Of a DNA stretch of 64,000 nt, positions 1 through 8,251 are shown piece after piece (position 1 is the first letter of the stretch; each line of letters begins with the position of its first letter). Location: NCBI GenBank assembly GCA_964355075.1, contig CAYHCF010000015.1, positions 1-64,000 on the forward strand, read 5' to 3'. The stretch comes from B1 sp964355075. Lineage in GTDB: Bacteria > Bacteroidota > Bacteroidia > UKL13-3. A program made the translations under genes and the position numbers. Under the pieces are notes generated by a model that saw nothing but the letters and a program-made list of their open reading frames with translations, made no database searches and had not been told where the DNA came from.

Positions 1-153
1 CAAAAAACGCAGGTTTCTATGGTTAAAACCCAATAAAGGGGTGTATGCGCCCTATTGTAAAATGAGAGGGCGAATCGCATTCGCCCCTACCAATTGCTCA
101 TATCGGATTTTAAATTATCTACAAAAAACGCAGGATTCAATGGTTACAGCCCA
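1..153. repeat. Imperfect direct repeat pair, about 32 bp
   Basis: Bases 1-13 and 122-134 are identical (caaaaaacgcagg). The following roughly 19 bases are similar, with both containing atggtta and ending in ccca. The two copies are 121 bp apart and bracket the hairpin at 68-86. They may be remnants of a dispersed repeat family. The first copy touches the window edge, so its true extent is unknown. Confidence 0.5.
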
Positions 154-905
154 AAAATGCACTTTACGCATAAGAAATTCCAAAAATGTCATGGGAAAAC
201 CAAACCGCCAGTCCACACAAAAACCCACCCGCCAATGCAAAAGCCCACCTGCCCACTAAAAAGCCCACCCACCTGCCAGAAAACCGCCCATGGCTCAGAT
301 GACTGAGACAGGAAGAGAGAGCCGGGTCAGTTAAAACCGGAACATTGATAAAGTTGGACCTGAAATATTCAAAAAAATACTGGGTGAAAATAACTGTGTG
401 GAAATTGGTGTGTATTTTACTCCCATTGTTGAACAGGATGAACCCATTCGCAAAAAAGGAATTCATTCAAAATGCTGGATAATGTGGAAGGTTAACCACA
501 TTATACAGGATTAATTTACAAGGAAAATTAAATCCTAAAAAAAGTCATCGATAGAAAAGTATTAACGACTTATGGTTTTTTAAGAAATTTGCAGAGTATT
601 GAAGTCAAAAATTAAATTTACTTTTTCAATAATGAATTTTATTATGGAAATCCTTCAAATTATTTCCTTCAATTCTTTTGAAATATTACAATTAGTATTA
701 ATTTAGACTACCGGAACATTCAAGGTCCAGTATTCCCAGGCCAAGTTAATCCAACCTTTACTTGCAGCAAAACTAATCTAAAACAGAAATCAACCTATTA
801 ATACTAAAATAGTCGAAACCTGAATAGCAGGCGCAGTCGATTTTGAATTTTTTTGAAAATTAATTCATCAGTTTCCAGGAGTAATTTGCACCAACAAAAC
901 AACAA

Positions 906-1038
906 CACCTACACCCACCAACAGAAAACTACAAACAACAACAAAATTGCTGCATCACCTACACTATTTTATAAATTAAATAATTAAATATCAGTATTGT
1001 AGGTTTTTGTAGGAGATGTAGTCACCAAATTTTGTAGG
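906..1038. other. Candidate origin: iteron-like TGTAGG words around an AT-rich core
   Basis: The word cacctaca occurs at 906-913 and 956-963. Its reverse-complement core tgtagg occurs at 998-1003, 1008-1013 and 1033-1038, with a variant tgtagt at 1017-1022. Between the two orientations, 964-996 is almost pure A/T. The block sits directly behind the primase-helicase gene. In P4-type elements the primase-helicase binds iterons at its own origin, so this is a reasonable origin candidate, but the function is inferred only. Confidence 0.3.
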
Positions 1039-1064
1039 AATTTATTGTAAGAGTATAATAACCT

Positions 1065-4000
1065 TCATAATGGTAAATCAATCTCAGAATCTAAATTCAA
1101 ATTTGTTTGCGATGCCTGATTAGAGAAATTTTGATCCATATTTTCCATTGATGCAGTATTACTTGTATCTGGTGCCCAATTATTTTCAAGACTAAGTTCC
1201 GCTTTTTCATAATCAAGTGCATAAGCAGATGTTACTTTATCATCAAATCTAAATGATTGGGCACGACCATAATAATAGGGTTGGTCCTGTAAATATTTTA
1301 ATAATGAGCTTTCATCTTGTGCAGCCTTACCGGTTCGTTCACGATAGGCTTTTGCGTAAGCAGCATATAAGTTGCTAAATCTAATAAATATTATTTTACG
1401 AGGGGCAACAAATTCTATGTCTTGGGTTTTCCCATCCTTATTAATCTTTACCCCGGTTTGGGTTCGAATTGCAAATTCACGCTCAAATAAATTATTATTT
1501 TCATGGTTAATTTGTTTTTTATCATACAAGATTTCAATTGTTTTCCAAAAGTTTTGTAATGAATTATTTTCTTTTAATAAGCTATTGTGACTTATAACTT
1601 GTACTTTGCAATTATTGTAAAATTCTTGGTAGTCGAATGGGAGTTCAATACCAAGAGACCCCATAACTTTTATTACTGCTAAACAAAGGGCATAGTTACG
1701 AACTAAACGCATCTCTGGATTTGCGGCAGTTTTTCTTATATCTGCAAGTAGAGTGTTAAATTCTTCCCAATAAACTTTCGGAAAGTTATTTTTAAACTCA
1801 TTTCGATATTTAAGGAGATCGCCAATTATACCCGATAAGCCTTCATTTTCCCATTCCTTTAATTGTTTCCAATTAGCAGTTTGCTCCTGTGTTAAATTTT
1901 CAACTGTACTTAGGTTAAACTGGCTGGTAATAGAACGGCTTAAAACAGATCCGTCATCACGGGTTGATAAGTATTGTCCGGCCAATAAAATAGTACTTTG
2001 AGTTTTTTGAATGTTTGTTTTTCTGTTTTTTCCGGAATTTCCATCTCCCACCTCGCGGCCTTGACCATCATAAAAGGCTTTAAAACTGCCAAATACCCAA
2101 TTTTCAATATTGTTTTCATCAAATTCATTAAAATGAACCGGCACATTGCGGAACCGGTTCATTAAATTATGAAAACTAAATGGGGTGCCTTGGCCGGGAT
2201 TCAGGTTATAGCCTTGAATTGGCTTCCCTTGTGAATCCTTGCCACTGAAAAAAAGATGAAGAATTGATTCACAAAAATCTGATTTACCTGATCCTTTTGG
2301 TCCATAGGCATATAGAAGAGGACACTTAGTGGTCTCTGTCACCAAATCTTTAAAAATTGTAATAAATGTATAGGCTATACCTATTGGAGCGTTTGTACCA
2401 TAAACTCTGCAAAAAAGGTTTGACCACTCTGCAAACGAATGTTTTGATGCGACGTATTTCAAAAATTGGTCGTTCTCATAAATATTATCTTCAATTCTAT
2501 AATCTTGTTGAACCAAAGAAGCACCCAGGCTAATAAAATTTTTATTCCCAACTTCAGCAATCCCCATTTCACTATAATCTTTAAGAGTTGCAGTGTTTTG
2601 CTCAGGTAAAATTACTTTATTAGAGAACGCGAAGAAGCCCTCATGTTGCCAGCCAAGTGTTTTTAATTCCCAACAATAAGGCATTTTTTCACACAGCCAC
2701 CCCATTAACCTAATAAAGTGACTTTTTGTAAAAAATTCATTATGGGTATAATTCCCCTTTTCAATTATTGAGGATTGGTAAGTATCTGAACTTATAAAAC
2801 CTCTGCTTGGCATTTCTAAGAAGGATCGTTTTGTGCCATTCCAGATTTCTAAGAGCCTTCGATTATTATGTTGTTCATTTATATGAAAAAGAGGTTTGAT
2901 AGTATAATTTGTTGCCCGTTTAATATAATCATCATTTGTTTTAAAATAAATACCTGACTTAAATCCTTCAATGTCATTTTCTAATTGAACTAACCCTATG
3001 TTCATTAATTCATCCACATTTACCCATCGCGGTAATTTATTGAAAGGTGTTTCACCAAATTTATTGGAAGCATTTTCTAAATCCTTGTTTTTTTGTTCCG
3101 CAAGTTGTCTATCAGCCTTTTCAAAGGCTGCTTTTAAAATAGCTGGTTTTACTTTATATTTTGTTTGTAAACTGTTCTGATAAATCATACGGGTTGTAAC
3201 ATCAGGAATTATAGCCAATAATTCGGCAGCTAAGCCTATTGCAACTGACATTGATAATTCATCATTTTTTGAGGTCTTAAAAAACTCATCCAATCTCCAA
3301 TTAATTGCATCCTGAATATTTTTAATTAAATAATTTGGAAAGTGCACGTCATGAGAACAATCATCTGCATCCTTGCCATTCGGTAAAACACATATCTTTA
3401 CTTCAAAATTCTCTTGCAACAAAATTTCTAAATCATTTATGCTTGCTTTTAGTCCGGCAGCCTCGCCATCCCGCATAATAATTACTTTATCAGTATATTT
3501 CCTTAATAATTTTGCCTGATCCTTTGTTAAAGCGGTACCACAAGTTGCAACCGTGCAATCATAGGAGGCCTGATGCATGGCGATTGTATCAAAATAACCT
3601 TCAGTAAGAATTGCCATTCCATGCGTTGTAAATGCTTTGGAAATGATTGCCCTGTTAAGTCCGAATAGAATTTTCGATTTTTTATATAAGAAACTTTCTT
3701 TTGGATTCAGGTATTTAAAATTATCTTTTACTCTATCCACTTTGGGCAAATTCCGTCCTGCAAAACCTACCAATCTACCATTATGGTCTTCAATAGGAAT
3801 AGTGACCCGCATTTGTAAAACATCGTAAATCTCCTGTGAGTTAATTTTAATAAGTCCAATTTCTTCAGCTATTTTTTGACGATTTGGTTCCGGAATATTT
3901 TCTGAAATAAGCCTGGCATTTGGTGCAAAACCCAATTGCCATTCCAAAATATTTTCGCTAATTAATTTCCGGGTATTTTGTAAATAATCGTAAACATCAA

Positions 4001-4409
4001 TGTTTTTTTGATTTTTTAATTCCCCGATGTATTTGTCTTGGGTTTCATTTAATAGGGATTGTGCCAATGAATTCTTTTGTTTATCAGATTCTATTTCTTC
4101 TTTTGTTTTGTTGTCATTAACATACTCAACTTTTATATTCAAAGAATCTGCTAATTTTTCAATAGCTTGGTTGAAGGTTAACTTATAATGTTCTATTAGA
4201 AATTTAATTGAATCACCAGTAACACCACAGCCAAAACACTTGTAAATTCCTTTAGCCGGTGATATGGTAAAACTTGCAGTTTTTTCGGAATGAAAAGGGC
4301 ATAAACCTGTAAAATTTGCTCCAGACCATTTAAGTTTCACGTCACTGCCAATAATATTTACAATATCGGCGTGAAATTTTACTTCTTGTATTGTTTTTTC
4401 GGAAATCAT
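1065..4409 (-). CDS. Primase-helicase of a mobile element (CHC2 zinc finger, TOPRIM, P-loop ATPase)
   Basis: The 1114-residue protein probably primes and unwinds DNA for replication of an integrated element. The N-terminus has a DnaG-type CHC2 zinc finger (C37, H40, C58, C61). A DnaG-like catalytic core follows, with the TOPRIM glutamate in EGYFD (E270) and the metal-binding motif RDGEAAG near 312-318, where chromosomal primases usually have DxD. Near residue 700, the motif GPKGSGKS is a Walker A loop, the start of a C-terminal ATPase/helicase-like part. At roughly twice the length of chromosomal DnaG, it resembles phage and P4-type primase-helicases. It lies downstream of the excisionase-like gene on the same strand, next to a tyrosine recombinase. 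The family assignment is secure. Its exact helicase class is not certain. Confidence 0.85.
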   Translation of the reverse strand: MISEKTIQEVKFHADIVNIIGSDVKLKWSGANFTGLCPFHSEKTASFTISPAKGIYKCFGCGVTGDSIKFLIEHYKLTFNQAIEKLADSLNIKVEYVNDNKTKEEIESDKQKNSLAQSLLNETQDKYIGELKNQKNIDVYDYLQNTRKLISENILEWQLGFAPNARLISENIPEPNRQKIAEEIGLIKINSQEIYDVLQMRVTIPIEDHNGRLVGFAGRNLPKVDRVKDNFKYLNPKESFLYKKSKILFGLNRAIISKAFTTHGMAILTEGYFDTIAMHQASYDCTVATCGTALTKDQAKLLRKYTDKVIIMRDGEAAGLKASINDLEILLQENFEVKICVLPNGKDADDCSHDVHFPNYLIKNIQDAINWRLDEFFKTSKNDELSMSVAIGLAAELLAIIPDVTTRMIYQNSLQTKYKVKPAILKAAFEKADRQLAEQKNKDLENASNKFGETPFNKLPRWVNVDELMNIGLVQLENDIEGFKSGIYFKTNDDYIKRATNYTIKPLFHINEQHNNRRLLEIWNGTKRSFLEMPSRGFISSDTYQSSIIEKGNYTHNEFFTKSHFIRLMGWLCEKMPYCWELKTLGWQHEGFFAFSNKVILPEQNTATLKDYSEMGIAEVGNKNFISLGASLVQQDYRIEDNIYENDQFLKYVASKHSFAEWSNLFCRVYGTNAPIGIAYTFITIFKDLVTETTKCPLLYAYGPKGSGKSDFCESILHLFFSGKDSQGKPIQGYNLNPGQGTPFSFHNLMNRFRNVPVHFNEFDENNIENWVFGSFKAFYDGQGREVGDGNSGKNRKTNIQKTQSTILLAGQYLSTRDDGSVLSRSITSQFNLSTVENLTQEQTANWKQLKEWENEGLSGIIGDLLKYRNEFKNNFPKVYWEEFNTLLADIRKTAANPEMRLVRNYALCLAVIKVMGSLGIELPFDYQEFYNNCKVQVISHNSLLKENNSLQNFWKTIEILYDKKQINHENNNLFEREFAIRTQTGVKINKDGKTQDIEFVAPRKIIFIRFSNLYAAYAKAYRERTGKAAQDESSLLKYLQDQPYYYGRAQSFRFDDKVTSAYALDYEKAELSLENNWAPDTSNTASMENMDQNFSNQASQTNLNLDSEIDLPL

Positions 4410-4500
4410 GATTTTTTAATTAGAAATAATCATTCACTAATTTGATTAATAGATAACTCATTATATCAATAAAAAGGCCCCCTTTTGAAACCAACATACC

Positions 4501-4800
4501 TTAGGTTTGCCGACCGTCAGAATTATTTGGGGTAAATGCCTTGTAAAACTCCTTTTTAGAAACAAAGGATCTGTTTCCTAATTTATACAGAGTGATCCTC
4601 CCAGATTTTACATGTTTGTAAAATGTGGGCCGGCTCATTAATTTCCCTTTACCGCAAATTTCAGTAATAGACATTACTTCGTTGTCATCTGAGGTCACAA
4701 GATTACTTGCAACCTCTTTCTGGTTGTTAGCTATAATGAGTGCCTCAATTCTCTCAAGGCGCTTTTCTAATTCATGAAATGGATTTGGTGCTTCCGACAT
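4501..4800 (-). CDS. Excisionase-family helix-turn-helix protein
   Basis: This 99-residue protein has a short coiled-coil-like N-terminus (about residues 8-28, ELEKRLERIEALI). A winged helix-turn-helix of the MerR/excisionase (HTH_17) type follows at about 42-95. Typical signs are the MSITEICG...MSRPTFYKHVKSG segment and the wing ending in GNRSFVSKKEF. Such proteins in Bacteroidota elements bind DNA and direct integrase toward excision or control element genes. It lies 91 bp upstream of the primase on the same strand. Its own upstream region carries seven phased 11-bp repeats, plausible sites for itself. The HTH class is well supported. An Xis role rather than a repressor role is inferred. 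Confidence 0.75.
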   Translation of the reverse strand: MSEAPNPFHELEKRLERIEALIIANNQKEVASNLVTSDDNEVMSITEICGKGKLMSRPTFYKHVKSGRITLYKLGNRSFVSKKEFYKAFTPNNSDGRQT

Positions 4801-4853
4801 TGTGAGAACAAAAATATAAGGTAATTGGCCTTAAATATTTGGTCACCATAAAG

Positions 4854-4930
4854 ATTCAATTACAATTCAACTTCCTTTCAATTTGGCTTCAAAGATAATT
4901 CAACTTTCATTCAACAATCATTCAACTTAT
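4854..4930. repeat. Seven tandem 11-bp repeats (TTCAA phased at 11 bp)
   Basis: Seven consecutive 11-bp units start at 4854, 4865, 4876, 4887, 4898, 4909 and 4920. Every unit carries TTCAA at positions 2-6. Five begin with A, one with T and one with C. The last five positions vary but are often CTTNC. The exact 11-bp phase places all copies on one face of the helix. The array lies 54 bp upstream of the start of the excisionase-like gene and within the gap behind the 282-residue gene. It is therefore a likely operator or recombination-directionality site rather than decayed coding DNA. Confidence 0.75.
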
Positions 4931-4982
4931 CAATTAAAAAAATGTTGCTAATTGGTGATAAACGCTTGGATTGCACAACTTT

Positions 4983-5831
4983 TCAAATTTTCAGAAAACG
5001 GTCAAATTTTGCTAAAAAAACATTCATTCTTAGGTCAAAATATTTTTTCCCTTGCGGATCGTTTTGGAATTTTTTATTATTATTTAAAATACTAAATTGT
5101 TTGTAAAAAGCTTTATCGGTAAAATTAAATCCCAATTTTTGACGTCCATAATCAAAAATAATATTTGTAGGTATCGATTGTAAATCGATTAATCCTTTAG
5201 TTTTTGCTGCCATTAAAATTATTAAGGCTTGTTCCACTTTACTTTTAATTGGTTTCTTATTAAGTCTCTTAATAAACCTGTCCAATTTGCTATGATCCTC
5301 TGAATAATTAAATATTTTTATGCCCTTTAATATTGTATTTTGGGAGTTAGAAGTCTTTTTTATAGTTTTTTTCGGGGGAATATAATCTATTGGACAAATC
5401 AATTCACCAATTCTTTCCTCATAAATATTAAGTTGGTAATTTGTTATGGGTCCATTTTTAAAAATTTCCATAAGTTTAGCTAAATCTCTAACTGTTTTTA
5501 ACAACTTCATTTCAATCATGTATAACATTAAATCTAATTGGTTTAATGACCTTTTATTAAATTTAAGTGCGGAAATTTCAAATTGTCTAACCCAAACTTT
5601 TTTATAGGATTTTTTAAATCTATTTTTATAATCCTTCTGAAATAAATAATAATAAATCAGTATTTTTTGGTTAAACCAATGCAAATCAGTTTTATGGTTT
5701 TCATAATCAAAAATTAAATCAACCTTCAATTTGCCATATATGAAATCAATAGTTTCAGTAAAATAAATAATATTGAATTGTTCTGGATAAACTATAACCC
5801 TATCCAAATATTTGAATAATTTACCATCCAT
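4983..5831 (-). CDS. Unrecognised Lys-rich protein in the integrase operon
   Basis: The 282-residue product has no signal peptide or membrane segment. It is rich in Lys, Ile, Asn and aromatic residues, with a theoretical strongly basic character. A Lys-dense linker (KKTIKKTSNSQNT, about residues 155-168) separates an N-terminal half with a hydrophobic, tyrosine-rich segment (LIYYYLFQKDYKNRF) from a C-terminal half ending in RMNVFLAKFDRFLKI. I recognise no known family. The gene starts 3 bp after the integrase stop, on the same strand, so the two are very likely co-transcribed. A role in element excision, regulation or transfer is possible from context, by analogy with RteC-like genes of other Bacteroidota elements, but no sequence evidence supports that specific family. 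Confidence 0.55.
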   Translation of the reverse strand: MDGKLFKYLDRVIVYPEQFNIIYFTETIDFIYGKLKVDLIFDYENHKTDLHWFNQKILIYYYLFQKDYKNRFKKSYKKVWVRQFEISALKFNKRSLNQLDLMLYMIEMKLLKTVRDLAKLMEIFKNGPITNYQLNIYEERIGELICPIDYIPPKKTIKKTSNSQNTILKGIKIFNYSEDHSKLDRFIKRLNKKPIKSKVEQALIILMAAKTKGLIDLQSIPTNIIFDYGRQKLGFNFTDKAFYKQFSILNNNKKFQNDPQGKKYFDLRMNVFLAKFDRFLKI

Positions 5832-5833
5832 AA

Positions 5834-7066
5834 TTAAAAAAGTTTGTTAAAAGCATTATCAATATCGGAATCATCAATTTTTATATACTCAAGAAACTGT
5901 TCCAGATTTTTGTGGCCTGATACTTTCATAATCGTTAAATCATCAATTCCTCTGGCTCTTGCAAGCGTGCAGAATGTCCTTCTTCCATCATGGGAGGATA
6001 TAACCTCATTCATTGGTCTTATCTCAACTGTATCCAAATTACCTTTTCTTTGGACCCTTCTTATTTCACGGTTAAATTTATATTCCAGAAAAAGCTCCTT
6101 TAAATAGTCATTGACCTTTTGATCTGTGATTGATGGAAATCCATCTGGATATTTTATAAATAATTTTTCAAGGTGTATTCTTAGTCTAGGGTGGATAGGA
6201 ATAGAAACTGATTCTCGATTCTTCTGTTGGTGTATTACTATTGTGTTTGCCTGTAAGTTTTTCTGGTCAATCACTTTATGGATATCGGAAATTCTCTGAC
6301 CAGTCAAACATTGAGCAACAAATAAATCCCTTACCTTCTCCAGCTTAGGATGTTGATCCAGTTTTAATCCAATTAAACTTTCAAGCTCATCTTCTTTTAA
6401 GGCCACTTTAAACGCCTCTCCTTTTTTTAGACTTTCCATTTGGTCAAATGAGACTGGAATCTTAATTAAATTATTTTCAGGGTATAGACACCATTTCATA
6501 AATGTTTTAAGGCTCTTTAAATACTTATTTGTTGAACTGTTTGCAAGTCCTGTTTCTGTAAGGTAATTTCTGAATTCAGAAAAACGAACATGGTTGAAAT
6601 TATCAATCACACAATTTTTATCAAAATAATCAAGGTGGTCAGATAAAGTTTTATAAATTTTCACTGTAGCGGTTGACCAATTTGCTAAATTGCTAGAAAC
6701 AAATTTTGACAATGCTGCTGTAATTAAAATACCATTTGAACCAGATGCGCCTTTTCCATTTGACAATTGAAATTTGTCTTTCACTATCTGAAGAGTTGTC
6801 TGATTACTATTTGAAGATTCCTCCATATAAATTGAGCGAATTTTAGTTTCAAACTGTTTTAATCTTTCAGAGTAAAACATGTATAATTCGCTGGATCGTT
6901 TTAATAAGGGTTTTCCTTTTTTTCTCTGCTTATTTACCATCATAATAGGAATATTTTCGCCAGTTGAAAATCTTTCCCTATTATTGCCATCAGAAATGGA
7001 TACATAAATGGCCGACGTTTTTTTTGCTTCCGGGTTTAATAAGTAAAAAGAAATGTTCAAACTCAT
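5834..7066 (-). CDS. Tyrosine recombinase (site-specific integrase)
   Basis: The enzyme integrates and excises the mobile element by DNA strand exchange. Residue numbers here count from an upstream ATG at 7102, which adds 12 residues. The N-terminus has the arm-type DNA-binding fold of Bacteroidota integrases (FYLLNPEAKKTSAIYVSI). A SAM-like core-binding domain spans about 120-225. The catalytic domain shows R270 in TGQRISDI, H371-x-x-R374 in HDGRRTF, H397 in SGHKN and the nucleophile Y406 in LEYIK, so the full set is present. The ATG at 7064-7066 is preferred because the family's conserved N-terminus starts there. The gene is followed without a gap by the 282-residue protein. It appears intact, so the element may be mobile. 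Confidence 0.92.
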   Translation of the reverse strand: MSLNISFYLLNPEAKKTSAIYVSISDGNNRERFSTGENIPIMMVNKQRKKGKPLLKRSSELYMFYSERLKQFETKIRSIYMEESSNSNQTTLQIVKDKFQLSNGKGASGSNGILITAALSKFVSSNLANWSTATVKIYKTLSDHLDYFDKNCVIDNFNHVRFSEFRNYLTETGLANSSTNKYLKSLKTFMKWCLYPENNLIKIPVSFDQMESLKKGEAFKVALKEDELESLIGLKLDQHPKLEKVRDLFVAQCLTGQRISDIHKVIDQKNLQANTIVIHQQKNRESVSIPIHPRLRIHLEKLFIKYPDGFPSITDQKVNDYLKELFLEYKFNREIRRVQRKGNLDTVEIRPMNEVISSHDGRRTFCTLARARGIDDLTIMKVSGHKNLEQFLEYIKIDDSDIDNAFNKLF

Positions 7067-7080
7067 AAAACAAATATAAA

Positions 7081-7102
7081 CCATTGACAAAACCATTGAC
7101 AA
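7081..7102. repeat. Short direct repeat beside the integrase start
   Basis: The words ccattgacaa and ccattgacaa(t) stand in tandem just upstream of the preferred integrase start, separated by two bases (aa). They lie in the integrase leader or promoter and could be integrase arm-type sites. They also supply the upstream alternative start codons, which is why the longer open frame looks unnatural. Confidence 0.4.
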
Positions 7103-7521
7103 TAAATTGAAACTTTATTTTACAATATTTAACAACATTTAGCATAACCATTTAAAAATCAGCAATTAGCAAAATATAATAGAATAAAATACTGGTCAAT
7201 AGAATTAGGGGAGCCTTTCCTTCAGGGACTACAAAAATCAGAGTGAGTGTGGGAGCGAGAGCGGACACGATCACTCTGATTTTTTCCTCGCTCTCGCTCT
7301 CGCTCTCGCTCTCGCTCTCACACTCACCCTACTTTAATCCTACTTCTGGGATTTTTTTGGCGTACCTATAAACTCAATAATTCTAGCCATATCCGATTAT
7401 CCTATATCGAAATCATTCCTTTTCAACTGGTTTTTCCACGCTTCTCAAATTTTTAATTGAATTCAATGTCATAATTTGCTAAGAAGTTCAAAATATTTAT
7501 AACTTAAACCAAATTAACTCT
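7103..7521. other. Intergenic region between integrase and four-helix-bundle gene
   Basis: No gene is seen in these 419 bases. They contain the nested inverted repeats and the (CTCGCT)5 tract listed separately. The rest is AT-rich sequence without a clear promoter match. The junction of the mobile element with the chromosome could lie here, because the integrase reads away from this side, but no tRNA 3' end or duplicated core was found within the window. Confidence 0.5.
7233..7327. repeat. Nested inverted repeats with a (CTCGCT)5 tract
   Basis: A perfect 14-bp inverted repeat pairs 7233-7246 with 7271-7284 around a 24-nt loop, and its right arm runs into a T tract. A second inverted repeat uses overlapping left-arm bases: 7243-7263 pairs with 7307-7327 over 21 bp with a single mismatch that would be G-U in RNA. 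Between them, 7287-7316 is five exact copies of ctcgct. The two stems share 7243-7246 and cannot both form fully. The block lies between the integrase and the next gene, where an attachment site could be, but it does not resemble a known att core. Confidence 0.7.
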
Positions 7522-7872
7522 ATGTTCGACTTCGAAAAACTTATTGTCTACCAAAAAGCCAAATCCTTCAACCTCGAAGTTTACCAATTTATCAAAACTC
7601 AAAAAGAGCTGGATCGAACCACCAAAGACCAACTCCGCCGGGCATCATTCAGTATTATACTCAATATAGCTGAAGGCTCCAGCCGTTTTAGTAAAGCCGA
7701 CAGGAAAAACTTTTTTGTTATTTCCAGGGGTTCAGTTTTTGAATGCGTTGCCATATTCGATTTCCTTCTTTCAGAAAAATTAATGTCAACCATTATGCAA
7801 AATGATTTTTATGCAAAATCAGAGGAACTTTCAAAAATGATATTTGCTATGATTAAAAATTTGGAATCGTAG
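7522..7872 (+). CDS. Four helix bundle protein (S23/IVS family)
   Basis: The 116-residue protein matches the four helix bundle family first described from intervening sequences of 23S rRNA genes. The family's hallmark segments are all present: FDFEKLIVYQKAKSF at the start, QLRRASFSIILNIAEGSSR near 37-55, the F-x-x-x-RGS turn (FFVISRGSVFE) and an amphipathic C-terminal helix. The family is typically 115-125 residues, so it is full length. No ribosomal RNA surrounds it here, which is common in Bacteroidota, where many free-standing copies exist in accessory DNA. Its molecular function is not established. It stands alone between the mobile element end and a repeat-bearing gap. Confidence 0.85.
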   Translation: MFDFEKLIVYQKAKSFNLEVYQFIKTQKELDRTTKDQLRRASFSIILNIAEGSSRFSKADRKNFFVISRGSVFECVAIFDFLLSEKLMSTIMQNDFYAKSEELSKMIFAMIKNLES

Positions 7873-8251
7873 TAAAAGTACCGGTATGCTTTTTTTTGGG
7901 TTGCAAGGTTTGTGAAAATAGTATACTTACTAAGCACTTTTACACAAATAATATTTTCAAAATACGAATATTGTAATAATAAGATAATCATTCGTTTAGG
8001 TGGTGGGTGTGGTTGAATGGGGGTAGGGTATTTTTATTAAACTCCAAATCAGCAAAAAGTGTATGGTCATTACTCTCTTTCATATAAGGGGGTAAAAACT
8101 TTAATTAATAATTATAAATTATTAAAAGTGCAGAAAGTCCCCTCGCCTGAGCGTGTTTCCCTCGTCTAAGGACGAGGCAAGCTGTTCAACATAGGGTTCA
8201 TGGTTCTTCCTGCGGACGCTAGGAAACCCTATCTGTTATATGCTGCCAATC
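7873..8251. other. Intergenic region with hairpins
   Basis: No gene is seen. A perfect 7-bp stem with a 4-nt loop lies at 8160-8177 (cctcgtc/gacgagg). An 8-bp inverted repeat pairs 8191-8198 (atagggtt) with 8225-8232 (aaccctat). Together they form a compact, more GC-rich block just behind the stop of the BNR-type gene on the minus strand. It could act as that gene's terminator or be a dispersed palindromic element. No T-rich tail follows in the required direction, so intrinsic termination is doubtful. Confidence 0.5.

Larger units (their letters stand above)
1..1064. other. Gene-poor left edge with short repeats
   Basis: No convincing gene is seen here. A direct repeat of about 32 bp occurs at 1-32 and 122-153, sharing the core caaaaaacgcagg followed by a related tail. 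A perfect 8-bp stem with a 3-nt loop lies at 68-86 (gggcgaat/attcgccc), resembling dispersed intergenic hairpins found in many bacteria. Positions 170-290 are C/A-rich, with aaagccc-type words repeated. A frame without a start codon runs from 335 to 514 and looks protein-like but is unrecognised. The last 160 bases are described separately as a possible origin of the mobile element. Confidence 0.6.

Noticed and set aside
164..466. 100-residue minus-strand frame in the left gap
   Set aside because: It runs through C/A-rich repeats, has low-complexity Gly/Trp/Phe content and no recognisable family or coding context.
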